NCBI GenBank assembly: GCA_963204975.1
Contig: CAUJJC010000042.1
Span: forward strand, 1 to 39,222
Length of the DNA stretch: 39,222 nucleotides
Direction of reading: 5' to 3'
DNA from: Verrucomicrobiota bacterium
Lineage (GTDB): Bacteria; Verrucomicrobiota; Verrucomicrobiia; Verrucomicrobiales; Verrucomicrobiaceae
Position numbers and translations under genes: made by a program. The notes under the pieces were generated by a model. That model searched no databases, was not told the origin of the DNA, and saw nothing but the letters and a program-made list of their open reading frames with translations. Numbering within the stretch: the stretch's first letter is position 1; each line of letters starts with the position of its first letter. Below, piece after piece: positions 7,368 to 16,363 of the stretch.

Positions 7368-8075
7368 ATGAAACTCGACCGTCTGCTAGCTCGTCATCAG
7401 CACATGGGCCGCTCGGCTGCGCATCGAGTGCTCGCGCAAGGACGGGTGAGCGTGGATGGGACGGTCACGCGGGACAGTCACTACGAGGTGAGTCGATTCG
7501 CGAGCGTGGTGCTCGATGGCATCGAGCTTCAGCACGGCACTCGATTGATCTATCTGATGCTGCACAAGCCGGTGGGCTGGCTGAGTGCCACGAAGGATGC
7601 GCAGCATCCCACGGTGACCGACTTGATCGACGATCCCGATAAAGAGTCGCTGCATCTCGCGGGACGTCTTGATCGCAGCACCTCCGGGCTGGTGCTACTG
7701 ACCAATGATGGTCGGTGGTCCAAGCGAGTGATGGATGCCGAGCATCGAGTGCCGAAGGTGTATCGGGTGCAGACTCAGGAACCTATTCGAGTAGAGGACG
7801 TGGAGGCCTTTGCTCGCGGCTTTCATTTCCATACCGAGGACATCATCACCCTGCCGGCCAAGCTGGAGATCATCGGCGAGCGCGAGGCATTGCTGACCTT
7901 GCATGAAGGTCGCTACCATCAGGTGAAGCGCATGTTTCATCGAGTGCAGAATCGAGTGATCGCGCTGCATCGTGAGAGCGTGGGCGATCTGTCGCTCGGT
8001 GATCTCGCTCCAGGCCAATGGCGAGCGCTGACGACGGCAGAGGTGGCGGGCTTCGCGGCTACGGGTTGCGACTGA
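7368..8075 (+). CDS. rsuA: Pseudouridine synthase, RsuA/RluB/E/F family (235 aa)
   Basis: An N-terminal S4 RNA-binding domain (residues 1-60: MKLDRLLARHQHMGRSAAHR, then RVSVDG) precedes the catalytic domain. The catalytic motif AGRLDRSTSGLVLLTNDG has the nucleophilic Asp at residue 102. The conserved end motif EGRYHQVKRMFHRVQNRV is also present. Length and the two-domain order match RsuA, which makes pseudouridine 516 in 16S rRNA. Other family members (RluB, E and F) act on 23S rRNA and cannot be excluded by eye. The gene diverges from the glycosyltransferase-like gene and is followed closely by the cyanophycin synthetase-like gene. Confidence 0.9.
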   Translation: MKLDRLLARHQHMGRSAAHRVLAQGRVSVDGTVTRDSHYEVSRFASVVLDGIELQHGTRLIYLMLHKPVGWLSATKDAQHPTVTDLIDDPDKESLHLAGRLDRSTSGLVLLTNDGRWSKRVMDAEHRVPKVYRVQTQEPIRVEDVEAFARGFHFHTEDIITLPAKLEIIGEREALLTLHEGRYHQVKRMFHRVQNRVIALHRESVGDLSLGDLAPGQWRALTTAEVAGFAATGCD

Positions 8076-8137
8076 TCTTGCGACGAAGGCTGCGACGGCG
8101 CTTGCGAATGGACGGCTCTCGCCTCTACGTAGCGCCC

Positions 8138-10300
8138 ATGCCCGATCTCGACATTCGTGAAATCCACATTCTGCGCGGCCCAAACATCTGGGCGAACTAC
8201 CCGGTGCTGGAGGCATGGGTGGATCTCGGTGGGCTCAATGATGCGTCATCCGAAGAGGTTCCGGGCTTCAATGAGCGGCTGAAGTCGTGGTTGCCCGGCA
8301 TGATCGAGCACCGGTGCAGCGAAGGCGTGCGCGGTGGCTTTTTCCAGCGTCTGGATCGCGGGACTTATCCCGCTCATGTGCTGGAGCATGTGACGCTGGA
8401 ACTTCAGACGCTGGCGGGGCACAAGGTGGGCTATGGCAAGGCTCGTCACACCTGCGTGGACGGACTCTACAAGGTGATCGTGCGCTACATCGATGAGGCG
8501 GTGGGCGAGGCCTGCCTGCGCTCGGCTCGGGAGCTGTTGCTCGCGGCCTACTCCGGGCAGGACTTCGATGTGAAGACGGAGGTGGAACGGTTGCAACAGA
8601 TCGTGGATCGCAATGCGCTCGGCCCTAGCACGACCGCCATGGTGGATGCGGCGCGCGAGCGAGGCATTCCATGGCGTCGCTTGCAGGAAGGTCGCAGCTT
8701 GATCCAGTTCGGGCAGGGCGTGAAGCTTCGCAAAATCTGGACGGCTGAGACGGATCGCACGGGTGCAATTGCCGAATACATCGCGCAGAACAAGGACCTC
8801 ACACGGTCCACGCTGAAGGCCGCCGGGGTGCCTGTGCCTGAGGGGCGGACGGTCTCTGATCCTGAGGACGCCTGGGATGCAGCGGAGGACATTGGCACAC
8901 CTGTGGTGGTGAAGCCGCTGGATGCGAATCATGGGCGCGGAGTGTTTATTGATCTGGAGACCAAGGAGCAGGTAGTCGAATCCTACCACGAGGCGCTCAA
9001 GGAAGGCAGCGCGGTGATGGTGGAGAAGTTCATCCCAGGGTCCGATCATCGTCTTCTGGTCGTGGGCAGCCAGATGATCGCTGCGAGCCGTGGCGATCCA
9101 GCAATCGTCATTGGTGATGGCCAGCAGACCATCGTCGAATTGATCGAGTCTCAGCTCAATTCCGATCCACGTCGCGGCGAACTGGAGACCTGTCCATGGG
9201 ACAAGATCGACACGGTGAAGTGGGACCCCGTCATCCTCCGCGATCTGCAAAGCCAGGGGTATCTGCCCGATTCGATTCCGCGCGATGGCGAGCGCGTGAT
9301 GGTCGCGCGTTTTGCCAACTGGGCTATCGACATCACCGACGATGTGCATCCCAGCGTGCGTGAAAATGTAGTGATCGCCGCGCTGTCCGCAGGCTTGGAC
9401 ATCTGCGGTGTGGATGTGGTCTGCGAAGACATCAGCCGACCACTGGAAGAGCAAGGTGGTGCCATCGTGGAGATCAATGCCAGCCCTGGACTGCTCATGC
9501 ATCTGACGCCCGCCGTCGGCAAGGTGCGGCCAGTGGGCGAGGCGATTATCGACATGATGTTCGCTCCTGGCGAAGATGGTCGCATTCCTGTCATCGGAGT
9601 CACTGGCACGCATGGCAAGACGACCACCGTTCGGCTGATCGCGCATCTCATGGAGGCGACCGGAAAGTTCATCAGCGTCGCATCAAGTGACGGGGTGCGA
9701 TTTGGAAACCGAATGTCCAAGACGCTGGCAGGTGATCGCATCGCGGGCGCACAGGGGGTGCTCATGCATCCGTGGACGGAGCTGGCAGTGTGCGAGGCGG
9801 GTTCGGAAAGCATCCTGCTGGAAGGCATGGGCTTTGATCGCTGCCACATCGCAGTCGTGCTCAACGTGGGCACTGAAGAGCTGGGCTTTGCCTACATCGA
9901 CACGGTGGAACAGATGGCCAAGGTGAAGCGCTGCGTGGTGGATATCGTGCTGCCCACCGGCACGGCTGTGCTCAATGCTGATGATCCGCATGTGGCGGCC
10001 ATGGCCGAGTATTGCAAGGGACGGGTGCTCTTCGTGACGCGCGACCCTGCGAACGAAGTGGTGGTGGCGCATCGTGCCAATGGTGGTGGTGCCGTGGTGC
10101 TTCGTGAGGGTGTGATCTGTATCGCAGAGGGACCCGATGAACGTCCGCTCTGTCCGCTGGCGGAGGCTGGCATTCCCACCTCGGGGCCGTTCGAATTTCA
10201 TACGGAGAATGTGCTCGCCGCCGTGGGGGCCGCAGCTGCGTTTGGACTCGAAGACGCTGCAATCATCGAGCGCCTGCGCAGCTTCGACGTCCGCTCGTGA
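8138..10300 (+). CDS. cphA: Cyanophycin synthetase-like ligase lacking the C-terminal lid (720 aa)
   Basis: The family start signature IREIHILRGPNIWANYPVLE begins at residue 6 and the N-domain carries AHVLEHVTLELQTLAG. An ATP-grasp domain (about residues 215-480) contains TPVVVKPLDANHGRGVF, EKFIPGSDHRLLVV and VEINASPGLLMHL. A Mur-ligase core follows, with P-loop GVTGTHGKTTT at about residue 488 and LNADDPHVAAMAEYC. Known CphA1 enzymes are about 870-900 residues and condense Asp and Arg into cyanophycin using both active sites. Here the protein ends with IERLRSFDVRS and tandem stops TGA TAG, just where the Mur C-terminal lid would begin. The start at 8138 matches the family; ATG 8108 is possible. 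It could be a CphA2-like or altered-specificity enzyme. Confidence 0.85.
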   Translation: MPDLDIREIHILRGPNIWANYPVLEAWVDLGGLNDASSEEVPGFNERLKSWLPGMIEHRCSEGVRGGFFQRLDRGTYPAHVLEHVTLELQTLAGHKVGYGKARHTCVDGLYKVIVRYIDEAVGEACLRSARELLLAAYSGQDFDVKTEVERLQQIVDRNALGPSTTAMVDAARERGIPWRRLQEGRSLIQFGQGVKLRKIWTAETDRTGAIAEYIAQNKDLTRSTLKAAGVPVPEGRTVSDPEDAWDAAEDIGTPVVVKPLDANHGRGVFIDLETKEQVVESYHEALKEGSAVMVEKFIPGSDHRLLVVGSQMIAASRGDPAIVIGDGQQTIVELIESQLNSDPRRGELETCPWDKIDTVKWDPVILRDLQSQGYLPDSIPRDGERVMVARFANWAIDITDDVHPSVRENVVIAALSAGLDICGVDVVCEDISRPLEEQGGAIVEINASPGLLMHLTPAVGKVRPVGEAIIDMMFAPGEDGRIPVIGVTGTHGKTTTVRLIAHLMEATGKFISVASSDGVRFGNRMSKTLAGDRIAGAQGVLMHPWTELAVCEAGSESILLEGMGFDRCHIAVVLNVGTEELGFAYIDTVEQMAKVKRCVVDIVLPTGTAVLNADDPHVAAMAEYCKGRVLFVTRDPANEVVVAHRANGGGAVVLREGVICIAEGPDERPLCPLAEAGIPTSGPFEFHTENVLAAVGAAAAFGLEDAAIIERLRSFDVRS

Positions 10301-10355
10301 TAGTAGCGGAGTTTGGGTTTGAAACACAGGCAAGGCTCGCCACTCTCGCCACACC

Positions 10356-10889
10356 ATGAGTTCCTCCTCCCTTGAACGTCTTCGCTCTGCCATCCGTGAC
10401 GTGCCCGATTTCCCGCAGCCAGGCATTGTTTTCAAAGACATCACTCCAGTGCTGGCAGATGCTGAACTCCTTCGCCTAGCCATTGATGGCATGGCCGAAG
10501 TGGTGGCAGGCCTGCGAGTGGACAAGATCGTGGGCATCGACGCTCGTGGTTTCATCTTTGGTTCCATGCTCGCCCAGAAGCTCGGCACGGGATTCATCCC
10601 CGCGCGCAAGAAGGGCAAGCTGCCCTGGAAAACGCGTGGCCTGGACTACGCGCTCGAATACGGCACGAACTCCATCGAGATGCATGAAGACGCCATCGTT
10701 CCAGGCGAGCATGTGCTCCTGGCCGATGATTTGCTTGCCACCGGCGGCACAGCGGGGGCGGCGTTGCAATTGATGGAAATGGCCCAGGCCAAGATCGTCG
10801 GCGCGGTCTTCTTCATCGAACTGGGCTTCCTCAACGGTCGCGACAAAGTCACGTCGTTTGGTCCGGTGCATTCGCTTCTCGCTTACTAA
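10356..10889 (+). CDS. apt: Adenine phosphoribosyltransferase (177 aa)
   Basis: This cytosolic purine salvage enzyme converts adenine and PRPP to AMP and pyrophosphate. The sequence follows the family from end to end: SAIRDVPDFPQPGIVFKDIT at residues 11-30, VGIDARGFIFGSMLA at 59-73, ARKKGKLPW at 83-91, and the PRPP-binding motif HVLLADDLLATGGTAGAAL at 119-137. The length is normal for Apt. It starts 55 bp after the cyanophycin synthetase-like gene and ends 59 bp before glnD on the same strand, so the three may be cotranscribed. Confidence 0.95.
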   Translation: MSSSSLERLRSAIRDVPDFPQPGIVFKDITPVLADAELLRLAIDGMAEVVAGLRVDKIVGIDARGFIFGSMLAQKLGTGFIPARKKGKLPWKTRGLDYALEYGTNSIEMHEDAIVPGEHVLLADDLLATGGTAGAALQLMEMAQAKIVGAVFFIELGFLNGRDKVTSFGPVHSLLAY

Positions 10890-10948
10890 CCAAGAGGATT
10901 CACATCCGGCTTTGAAGTCGCGAGAATCTTGGCCATGCTCCCGGCTTC

Positions 10949-13720
10949 ATGCGTTACCATAAACCCATCTGGATTGATGACGAGCCGCCAACGGATAGCG
11001 CGGCATTGATGCGTCGCTACAAGACCTTCCTCAAGTTCGAGGAGGCGCGCATTCTCATCCGGCACAAGCAGAGTGGCGATGGCCTGCGGATCTGCCAGGA
11101 GCGCACGGATCTCATTGATTGGGTGGTGCAGAATCTCTGGAAGGACCTGCCCCTGGTGATGGACCCACCGCTGAAGAAACTGCCCGTGCTCTCGCTGGTG
11201 GCCACAGGCGGCTACGCGCGTGGGGTGATGAACCGCCACAGCGACATCGACCTGAGTTTCATTCTGCCTGGCAATCGCTTCGACCTGAAGCCCGAGGACG
11301 CTGCCTTCGTGGGCGCTTTTCACTTGTTCCTCGGGGACCTGAGCTTTGTCGTGGGTCATGCGACCGATTGCGTGGGCGGACGTCTGGCCAAGGCGAACGA
11401 GGACCCGCTGACCAAAACCTCTCTCATCACCACTCGTTTCATCGGTGGCGACCCGCTCGCCTACGAGCAGCTCCAGGCTCGTTTCGTGAAGGAGTGCATC
11501 GCTGGCCAGGAGGACCAGTTCCTGAAGGTGCGCATGGACGAGATGATCAAGCGCCACAACAACCACGAAGGCACGCCTTTTGTGCAGCAGCCGAATGTGA
11601 AGGAAGGCTGCGGTGGTCTGCGTGACTACCAGAATCTCGTGTGGGTGTCCTTTGCCAGGCTGCGGATCACGGATCTCAGCGAGCTGGTGGCCAAGGGATT
11701 GCTCGACAAGCGTGGCTGGAACGAGCTGCGCCGGGCCTATGACTTCCTGCTGCGCGTGCGCAATGAGATGCACTACCACGAGCGTCGCGAGCAGGACGTG
11801 CTGACCATGAAGCTGCAAGGGGCCGTGGCGACTCGATTGGGCTACAAGGGCACGCGCATGACCGAACGCATCACGGCGTTCATGCACGACTACTACCTTC
11901 ATGCGCGCAATTTGATGCGCCAGTCCACCAAGGTGCTCGATGCCTTCAATCTGCTCGTGCTCAATCAAGGCGAAAGCCCCACGTTGATGAAGAAGCTGAT
12001 GAGCAGCATCAAGATCGGCGGCAAGAAGAAGGAGCAGAAGGCCGAGCACTTCGATGGCTTTTATGCCCAGCACGGGCGCATCTTCGCGGAGAATGACCGC
12101 ATCTTCAAAGATGATCCTCACCGCCTGATGCGGCTCTTCATGCATACGCAGCAGCGGAACCTTCGCCTGGCACCCGAACTCTTCGACATGGTGTGCAACA
12201 CCTCGCTGGTGAACAAGGAATTCCAATACAGCAAGGCGGTGCGCGAGACCTTCCTCAGCCTGCTGGAGAAGAAAGGCGATGTGGCCCGTGTGCTGCGCCA
12301 GATGCATCGTTGCGATTTCCTGGGCAAATACATCCCAGAGTTCGGTGCGCTGACGCTGCGCATTCAGCACGAGCTGTTTCATCACTACGCTGCCGATGAG
12401 CACACGCTGCGTTGCATTGATGCGCTCGATGAACTCGCCGGCAAAGAACAGAAGGGGCTGGAGTTTTATCAGCAACTCTTCCGTCAGATGCTCAATCCTG
12501 CGGTGCTTTACCTTGCCCTGCTGATGCATGACACGGGGCGTGCTGCGGAGAAGAAAACTCATGCTGATGAGAGCACCATCCTCGCCGACAAGGTCTGCCG
12601 TCGGCTTCAGATCAAAGGTGAACCGCGCAACCAACTGCTGCTGCTCGTGGACAATCATCTCATGATGTTCATGACGGCCACCAAGCAGGACCCAGACGAT
12701 CCTGAGGTGGTGCAGAACTTCGCTCGCATCGTGAAGAACCGGGAGAACCTCGACATGCTCCTGGTCATGACCATGGCTGACTCCAAAGGCGTGGGCGGCA
12801 ATGCCTGGACCGGGCACAAGGAGTTGCTGCTGCGTGATTTGTATCGCAACACCGTGCGTTACTTCGATGCACCGGCTGACTTCATGGCCCGCGCGACGGT
12901 GCCTTTGGACAGTCTCAAGGCCGAGGTGATGACGGACCTCCGCAAGGGGGACAAGGACGGTCACTACGAGCGTGAGGTGGCGGCGCACTTCGAGAAAATG
13001 CCGCGTGCGTATTTCAATTTCAGAAAGCCTTCGACCATCGCGAATCATCTCCGTCAGTTCCGCGCCTTCTACGAGCAGGTGGAGAAGAGCGAAGACGATC
13101 TGGCTCTCATGCCTGTGCTCCGCTGGGAGGACAAGCCGCTCGAGGGATGCAGCAAGCTGGTAGTCGTGGGCTGGGACAGGCACTTGCTGCTCGCTCGTGT
13201 GGCGGGCGCTCTTGCGGCGGAGAGCCTGAGCATCGTCAGCGCAGATTTTTATCAACGAGCAGATCACCTTGTGCTCGATGTGTTTCGTGTCAGCACGACC
13301 AACTTCGAACCCGTGACGGGTGAGAACACACGCAAGAGGGTGCAAAAAGCCGTTCATGAAGCGCTGCGCACGGAGCACTTCGATTTCAGCCCTCGCATCG
13401 CGTCAAGACGCAAGCAGGCGGGCATGGCAGAACTGGAGGCGGACATCCCGCAGTGGATCTACGTGAACAACAATCTCTCGCCGAATCACACGGTGGTGGA
13501 ACTCCAGGCCATCGACCGCATTGGCTTGCTCTACGATGTCTTTATGGTCATCGGAAAGCATGGCTTCAGCGTCACTCATGCACGCATCGGAACCGAGCGC
13601 GGGGTCGCGGTGGATGCCATTTATCTCCAGGATGTGTCGGGTCGAAAGATCACAGACGAAACGCAGTGGATGCCGCTCAAGCTCGCGCTGGAGAAGGCGG
13701 TGATCGGTGTCGAGCGCTAG
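10949..13720 (+). CDS. glnD: [Protein-PII] uridylyltransferase / uridylyl-removing enzyme (923 aa)
   Basis: GlnD modifies PII with UMP under nitrogen limitation and removes it under nitrogen excess. The nucleotidyltransferase motif is TGGYARGVMNRHSDIDLSF at residues 86-104. The typical EGCGGLRDYQNLVWV linker motif follows. The HD hydrolase domain has YLALLMHDTGR at about residue 525 and the metal-binding context HADESTILADKV. Two ACT domains close the protein, starting near residues 735 (KLVVVGWDRHLLLARVAGAL) and 844 (VVELQAIDRIGLLYDVF). The linker between the nucleotidyltransferase and HD domains includes a Lys-rich stretch (GGKKKEQKAEH). The stop overlaps the convergent kinase stop by 4 bp. 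No PII (glnB) gene is seen in the window. Confidence 0.93.
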   Translation: MRYHKPIWIDDEPPTDSAALMRRYKTFLKFEEARILIRHKQSGDGLRICQERTDLIDWVVQNLWKDLPLVMDPPLKKLPVLSLVATGGYARGVMNRHSDIDLSFILPGNRFDLKPEDAAFVGAFHLFLGDLSFVVGHATDCVGGRLAKANEDPLTKTSLITTRFIGGDPLAYEQLQARFVKECIAGQEDQFLKVRMDEMIKRHNNHEGTPFVQQPNVKEGCGGLRDYQNLVWVSFARLRITDLSELVAKGLLDKRGWNELRRAYDFLLRVRNEMHYHERREQDVLTMKLQGAVATRLGYKGTRMTERITAFMHDYYLHARNLMRQSTKVLDAFNLLVLNQGESPTLMKKLMSSIKIGGKKKEQKAEHFDGFYAQHGRIFAENDRIFKDDPHRLMRLFMHTQQRNLRLAPELFDMVCNTSLVNKEFQYSKAVRETFLSLLEKKGDVARVLRQMHRCDFLGKYIPEFGALTLRIQHELFHHYAADEHTLRCIDALDELAGKEQKGLEFYQQLFRQMLNPAVLYLALLMHDTGRAAEKKTHADESTILADKVCRRLQIKGEPRNQLLLLVDNHLMMFMTATKQDPDDPEVVQNFARIVKNRENLDMLLVMTMADSKGVGGNAWTGHKELLLRDLYRNTVRYFDAPADFMARATVPLDSLKAEVMTDLRKGDKDGHYEREVAAHFEKMPRAYFNFRKPSTIANHLRQFRAFYEQVEKSEDDLALMPVLRWEDKPLEGCSKLVVVGWDRHLLLARVAGALAAESLSIVSADFYQRADHLVLDVFRVSTTNFEPVTGENTRKRVQKAVHEALRTEHFDFSPRIASRRKQAGMAELEADIPQWIYVNNNLSPNHTVVELQAIDRIGLLYDVFMVIGKHGFSVTHARIGTERGVAVDAIYLQDVSGRKITDETQWMPLKLALEKAVIGVER

Positions 13721-15969
13721 CTCAACATGCCGGAGTCGTTGTTGCCATTGGTTGTGACACGACTCTGCGTGCGGGGATCGGCGGCGAGGCCTGACTCTCG
13801 GAGAGTTCGTGCGATGTTCATCTCGCGGATCAACTGATCAGCCGTCACGGGTTTGCGTGCGAGTCCGATGGAGATCGGTCGCGAGCTGCTGCCTTTCGGG
13901 AACAAGCGGTTGAGGATCTGCATGAGGCTCTGGGCATCGTAGGGTTTGGCGAGGAAGTTGTAACCCTCCTTGAAGCCGTTATTGATGCCCAAGGTCTCCG
14001 CGCTGTAACCGGTGCAGTAGATGATTTTGATTTGCGGACGATCAGCAGCGATGCGCTCGCCGAGTTCGATCCCATTGATATTGCCAGGGATTCCCACGTC
14101 GGAGATGACGAGCTGAATGTCCTTCATGTGCTGCCGCCAGAGGTCGAGTGCCTGGAGGCTGTCGCCTGCTTCCAGCACATCAAATCCGAATCGCTTGAGC
14201 ATCTGGCGAAGCACGCTGCGATTGATGTCTTCGTCCTCAACGATGAGCACGGCACGGCCAAAGCCGATGTTCCAGTCGCTCGGCTGTAATGGCTGTGAAC
14301 TGACGCGTGCGGGCTCGGCTTGCTCGGTGGATTTCGGCAGATAGACAAAGAAGGTCGTGCCAAAGCCCGGAGTGCTCTCCAGCTCCAGCCAGCCGCCCTG
14401 CTGTTTGACCAAACCATGAACGGTCGCCAGGCCGAGCCCCGTCCCGCCGCTGCCTTCCTTGGTGGTGAAGTAGGGCTCAAAGATGCGGCTCTGGATGGCA
14501 GGAGCGATGCCTGTGCCCGTGTCGGCCACCTTGACTAGGATGTAGTCTCCGGGCCTGGCGTCGCGCACGGATTCGCAGTGAGTTTCGTCGATGCGTGCCG
14601 TGCATGCAGAGATGGTGATGCAGCCGCCCTGGGGCATCGCATCGCGAGCATTGACCACGAGGTTGAGAAGCACCTGATCCAGGCTGCCGGGATCGACTTG
14701 TGCCGCTGGCATTGAGGGCTGGCTTTCGCAGCGCAGGGAGATGCGCTCACCCACGAGACGGCCCAGAAGGCGGGATTGCGATTCGATATGTGCCCGCACA
14801 TCTATTGGACGCGGCGTAACAACTTGCTGACGACCAAAAGCCAGTAGTTGTCTCACCAGCGACGTGGCACGATCAGCCGCATCCGCCATCTGCTCGATGG
14901 ATTTCTGGGCGGAAGGTGGCAAATCTGAATCTCCCATCAGCAGACTGGCCTGTCCTTTGATGACGGTCAGGATATTGTTGAAGTCGTGCGCGACACCGGC
15001 GGCGAGACGCCCCACGGCTTCGAGTTGAGCGCTCTGCCAGTTCTTCTCATCGGTAGCCCGTTGAGCGGTGACGTCATTGAGGACTAGGAGCACATGGGGC
15101 TCATCATGCACATGCACGAATCGGCGTGAGAACTGGATGATACGCTCTTCTCGCAGTCGGTTGAAGAACTTGCTCTCCGTGCGGAGGACTTCATCGGGGC
15201 TGGCGAGAAGCTTGCGCAGGCAATCAGGTTGGGCGCGCCAGAAGGAGCCCACGTCCACGCGTTGCTCAATCAAGTCAGTGCGAGGCCAGCCGGAAAGGCT
15301 GGCGAAGGCTTCGTTCGCATCCACCCAGGTGACGGTCTTCACATTGATGACGCACATGGGAACGGGTGCCGTCTCGAAGGTCGCGCGGAAGCGTTCTTCC
15401 GCCTTGCTGCGTTCTGCCATTTCGTGCGTGAGTTCCGCTTTGACCGTCAGCATCTCTGGCGGCGAAGAGGGGGGCGGCGAATCCTGGACTTGAAGGGAGG
15501 GCTGGACGCTCGGGGGGGCTTTGTGAGCGAGGCTGACGGCGAGTTGCAGGGCTTCGAGGGGATCAATCGGCTTGCGCAGGATGGCGAAGTTTACGTTGAT
15601 GCCGAGAAGGCTGGCGAGATCCTTGCGCGTGTAGTCGGAGGAGGCGGCACACAGGGCGATCTGGAGATCCGGCTGCACTTGCCAGAGTTGCTTCATGATC
15701 TCCGTGCCGTTGTTGCCATCGCCCATCCGCATGTCCACAAACGCCACTTGGTAAGGGCGTCCAGCCGCGAGGGCTTTCTGAACGAGAGCGATACCTTCGT
15801 GGGATTGGAGAGCTGAGTCGATCTCGGGCGAAGCGAGGGGTTGGCTCGCAGACGTTGTCTCCGACAGCGGCTTTGTGACCGACGCGAGTGCCTTTTTCAG
15901 CTCGGCGTGGACGGATGGGTTATCGTCGATCAGTAGGATTCGAAGGCGAGAGATGGCACTGGTGCTCAT
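13717..15969 (-). CDS. Hybrid sensor histidine kinase, REC-PAS-HisKA-HATPase-REC (750 aa)
   Basis: The protein has no membrane segment, so it is cytoplasmic. Domains in order: an N-terminal receiver (ILLIDDNPSV at 11-20; phospho-acceptor D79 in VAFVDMRMGDG); a Pro-rich linker and helix; PAS (about 190-310, ATFETAPVPMCVINVKTVTW); HisKA with phospho-acceptor H328 in LAAGVAHDFNNILTVIKG; an ATPase domain with N-box LNLVVNARDAMPQGG and G-boxes DTGTGIAP and GTGLGLATVHGLV; and a second receiver (VLIVEDEDINRSVL, VISDVGIPG). The first receiver carries an insertion of about 30 residues after its first helix. The signal and output are unknown. A candidate promoter lies at 16153-16182. Confidence 0.92.
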   Translation of the reverse strand: MSTSAISRLRILLIDDNPSVHAELKKALASVTKPLSETTSASQPLASPEIDSALQSHEGIALVQKALAAGRPYQVAFVDMRMGDGNNGTEIMKQLWQVQPDLQIALCAASSDYTRKDLASLLGINVNFAILRKPIDPLEALQLAVSLAHKAPPSVQPSLQVQDSPPPSSPPEMLTVKAELTHEMAERSKAEERFRATFETAPVPMCVINVKTVTWVDANEAFASLSGWPRTDLIEQRVDVGSFWRAQPDCLRKLLASPDEVLRTESKFFNRLREERIIQFSRRFVHVHDEPHVLLVLNDVTAQRATDEKNWQSAQLEAVGRLAAGVAHDFNNILTVIKGQASLLMGDSDLPPSAQKSIEQMADAADRATSLVRQLLAFGRQQVVTPRPIDVRAHIESQSRLLGRLVGERISLRCESQPSMPAAQVDPGSLDQVLLNLVVNARDAMPQGGCITISACTARIDETHCESVRDARPGDYILVKVADTGTGIAPAIQSRIFEPYFTTKEGSGGTGLGLATVHGLVKQQGGWLELESTPGFGTTFFVYLPKSTEQAEPARVSSQPLQPSDWNIGFGRAVLIVEDEDINRSVLRQMLKRFGFDVLEAGDSLQALDLWRQHMKDIQLVISDVGIPGNINGIELGERIAADRPQIKIIYCTGYSAETLGINNGFKEGYNFLAKPYDAQSLMQILNRLFPKGSSSRPISIGLARKPVTADQLIREMNIARTLRESGLAADPRTQSRVTTNGNNDSGMLS

Positions 15970-16152
15970 GAGATAGACACGGAGTTGAGAGGGGAGTCAT
16001 GAGTGGTGCGGACAGGGTGAATCTGAGGTTAAAAGGACCGATTCATTGCCTTTAGGATGTCAGAGGGGGACGGGCGCTGAATTTGGGAAAAACGAGGAGG
16101 CGCGAGGATGAGTGCGCAGTAGAGGAAAAGGTCGAAGCTAGGTTTGGAGGTG

Positions 16153-16182
16153 TATTTACCATAATCAAACGCCTGTGGTCAA
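16153..16182 (-). promoter_or_regulatory. Candidate sigma-70-type promoter for the hybrid kinase
   Basis: On the minus strand, TTGACC (16182-16177) is followed after 18 bp by TAAATA (16158-16153). The -35 is a good match; the -10 is only fair. It would give a leader of roughly 175 nt before the kinase start at 15969. The prediction is by eye and weak. Confidence 0.3.
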
Positions 16183-16206
16183 GGTTGAATTGTAATTTCC
16201 ATAAAA

Positions 16207-16220
16207 TCACCCGAGGGTGA
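16207..16220. repeat. 14-bp inverted repeat TCACCC-GA-GGGTGA
   Basis: Perfect 6-bp arms flank a 2-bp centre, within an AT-rich divergent intergenic region. The short spacing favours a dimeric protein binding site over an RNA hairpin. No second copy was noticed in the window. Confidence 0.45.
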
Positions 16221-16363
16221 AACGACTAGGATTGAAAATGGTCTAGCCGGTTTTGCGTCTTGCCTTGAGTATTTGGAATGGTTTTTGCCTGCTTGTCTGC
16301 ACGCGATGCTGGCTATGCTTGTTGACCTTTTGAATTCGCTCTCGTGATCTCAAGGCTCTCCTC

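Larger units (their letters stand above)
15970..16363. other. Divergent 394-bp intergenic region between kinase and recO
   Basis: The region has no gene and is visibly more AT-rich than the flanks between 16140 and 16300. It holds a minus-strand promoter candidate (16153-16182) and a 14-bp palindrome (16207-16220). The two divergent genes could share regulation from it. No RNA gene or riboswitch was recognised. Confidence 0.6.

Noticed and set aside
8246..9646. A 466-codon minus-strand frame opposite the cyanophycin synthetase-like gene
   Set aside because: It is a shadow of a well-matched coding sequence, with no family motif of its own.
10250..10355. Frameshift as the cause of the short cyanophycin synthetase
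   Set aside because: The other two frames after the stop do not continue the lid sequence and only 55 bp remain before apt, so the lid is absent here rather than out of frame.
10886..13378. An 830-codon open frame on the minus strand opposite glnD
   Set aside because: It is antisense to a clearly recognisable gene, reads as a His/Gln/Leu-rich unfamiliar sequence and is explained by third-position GC bias.
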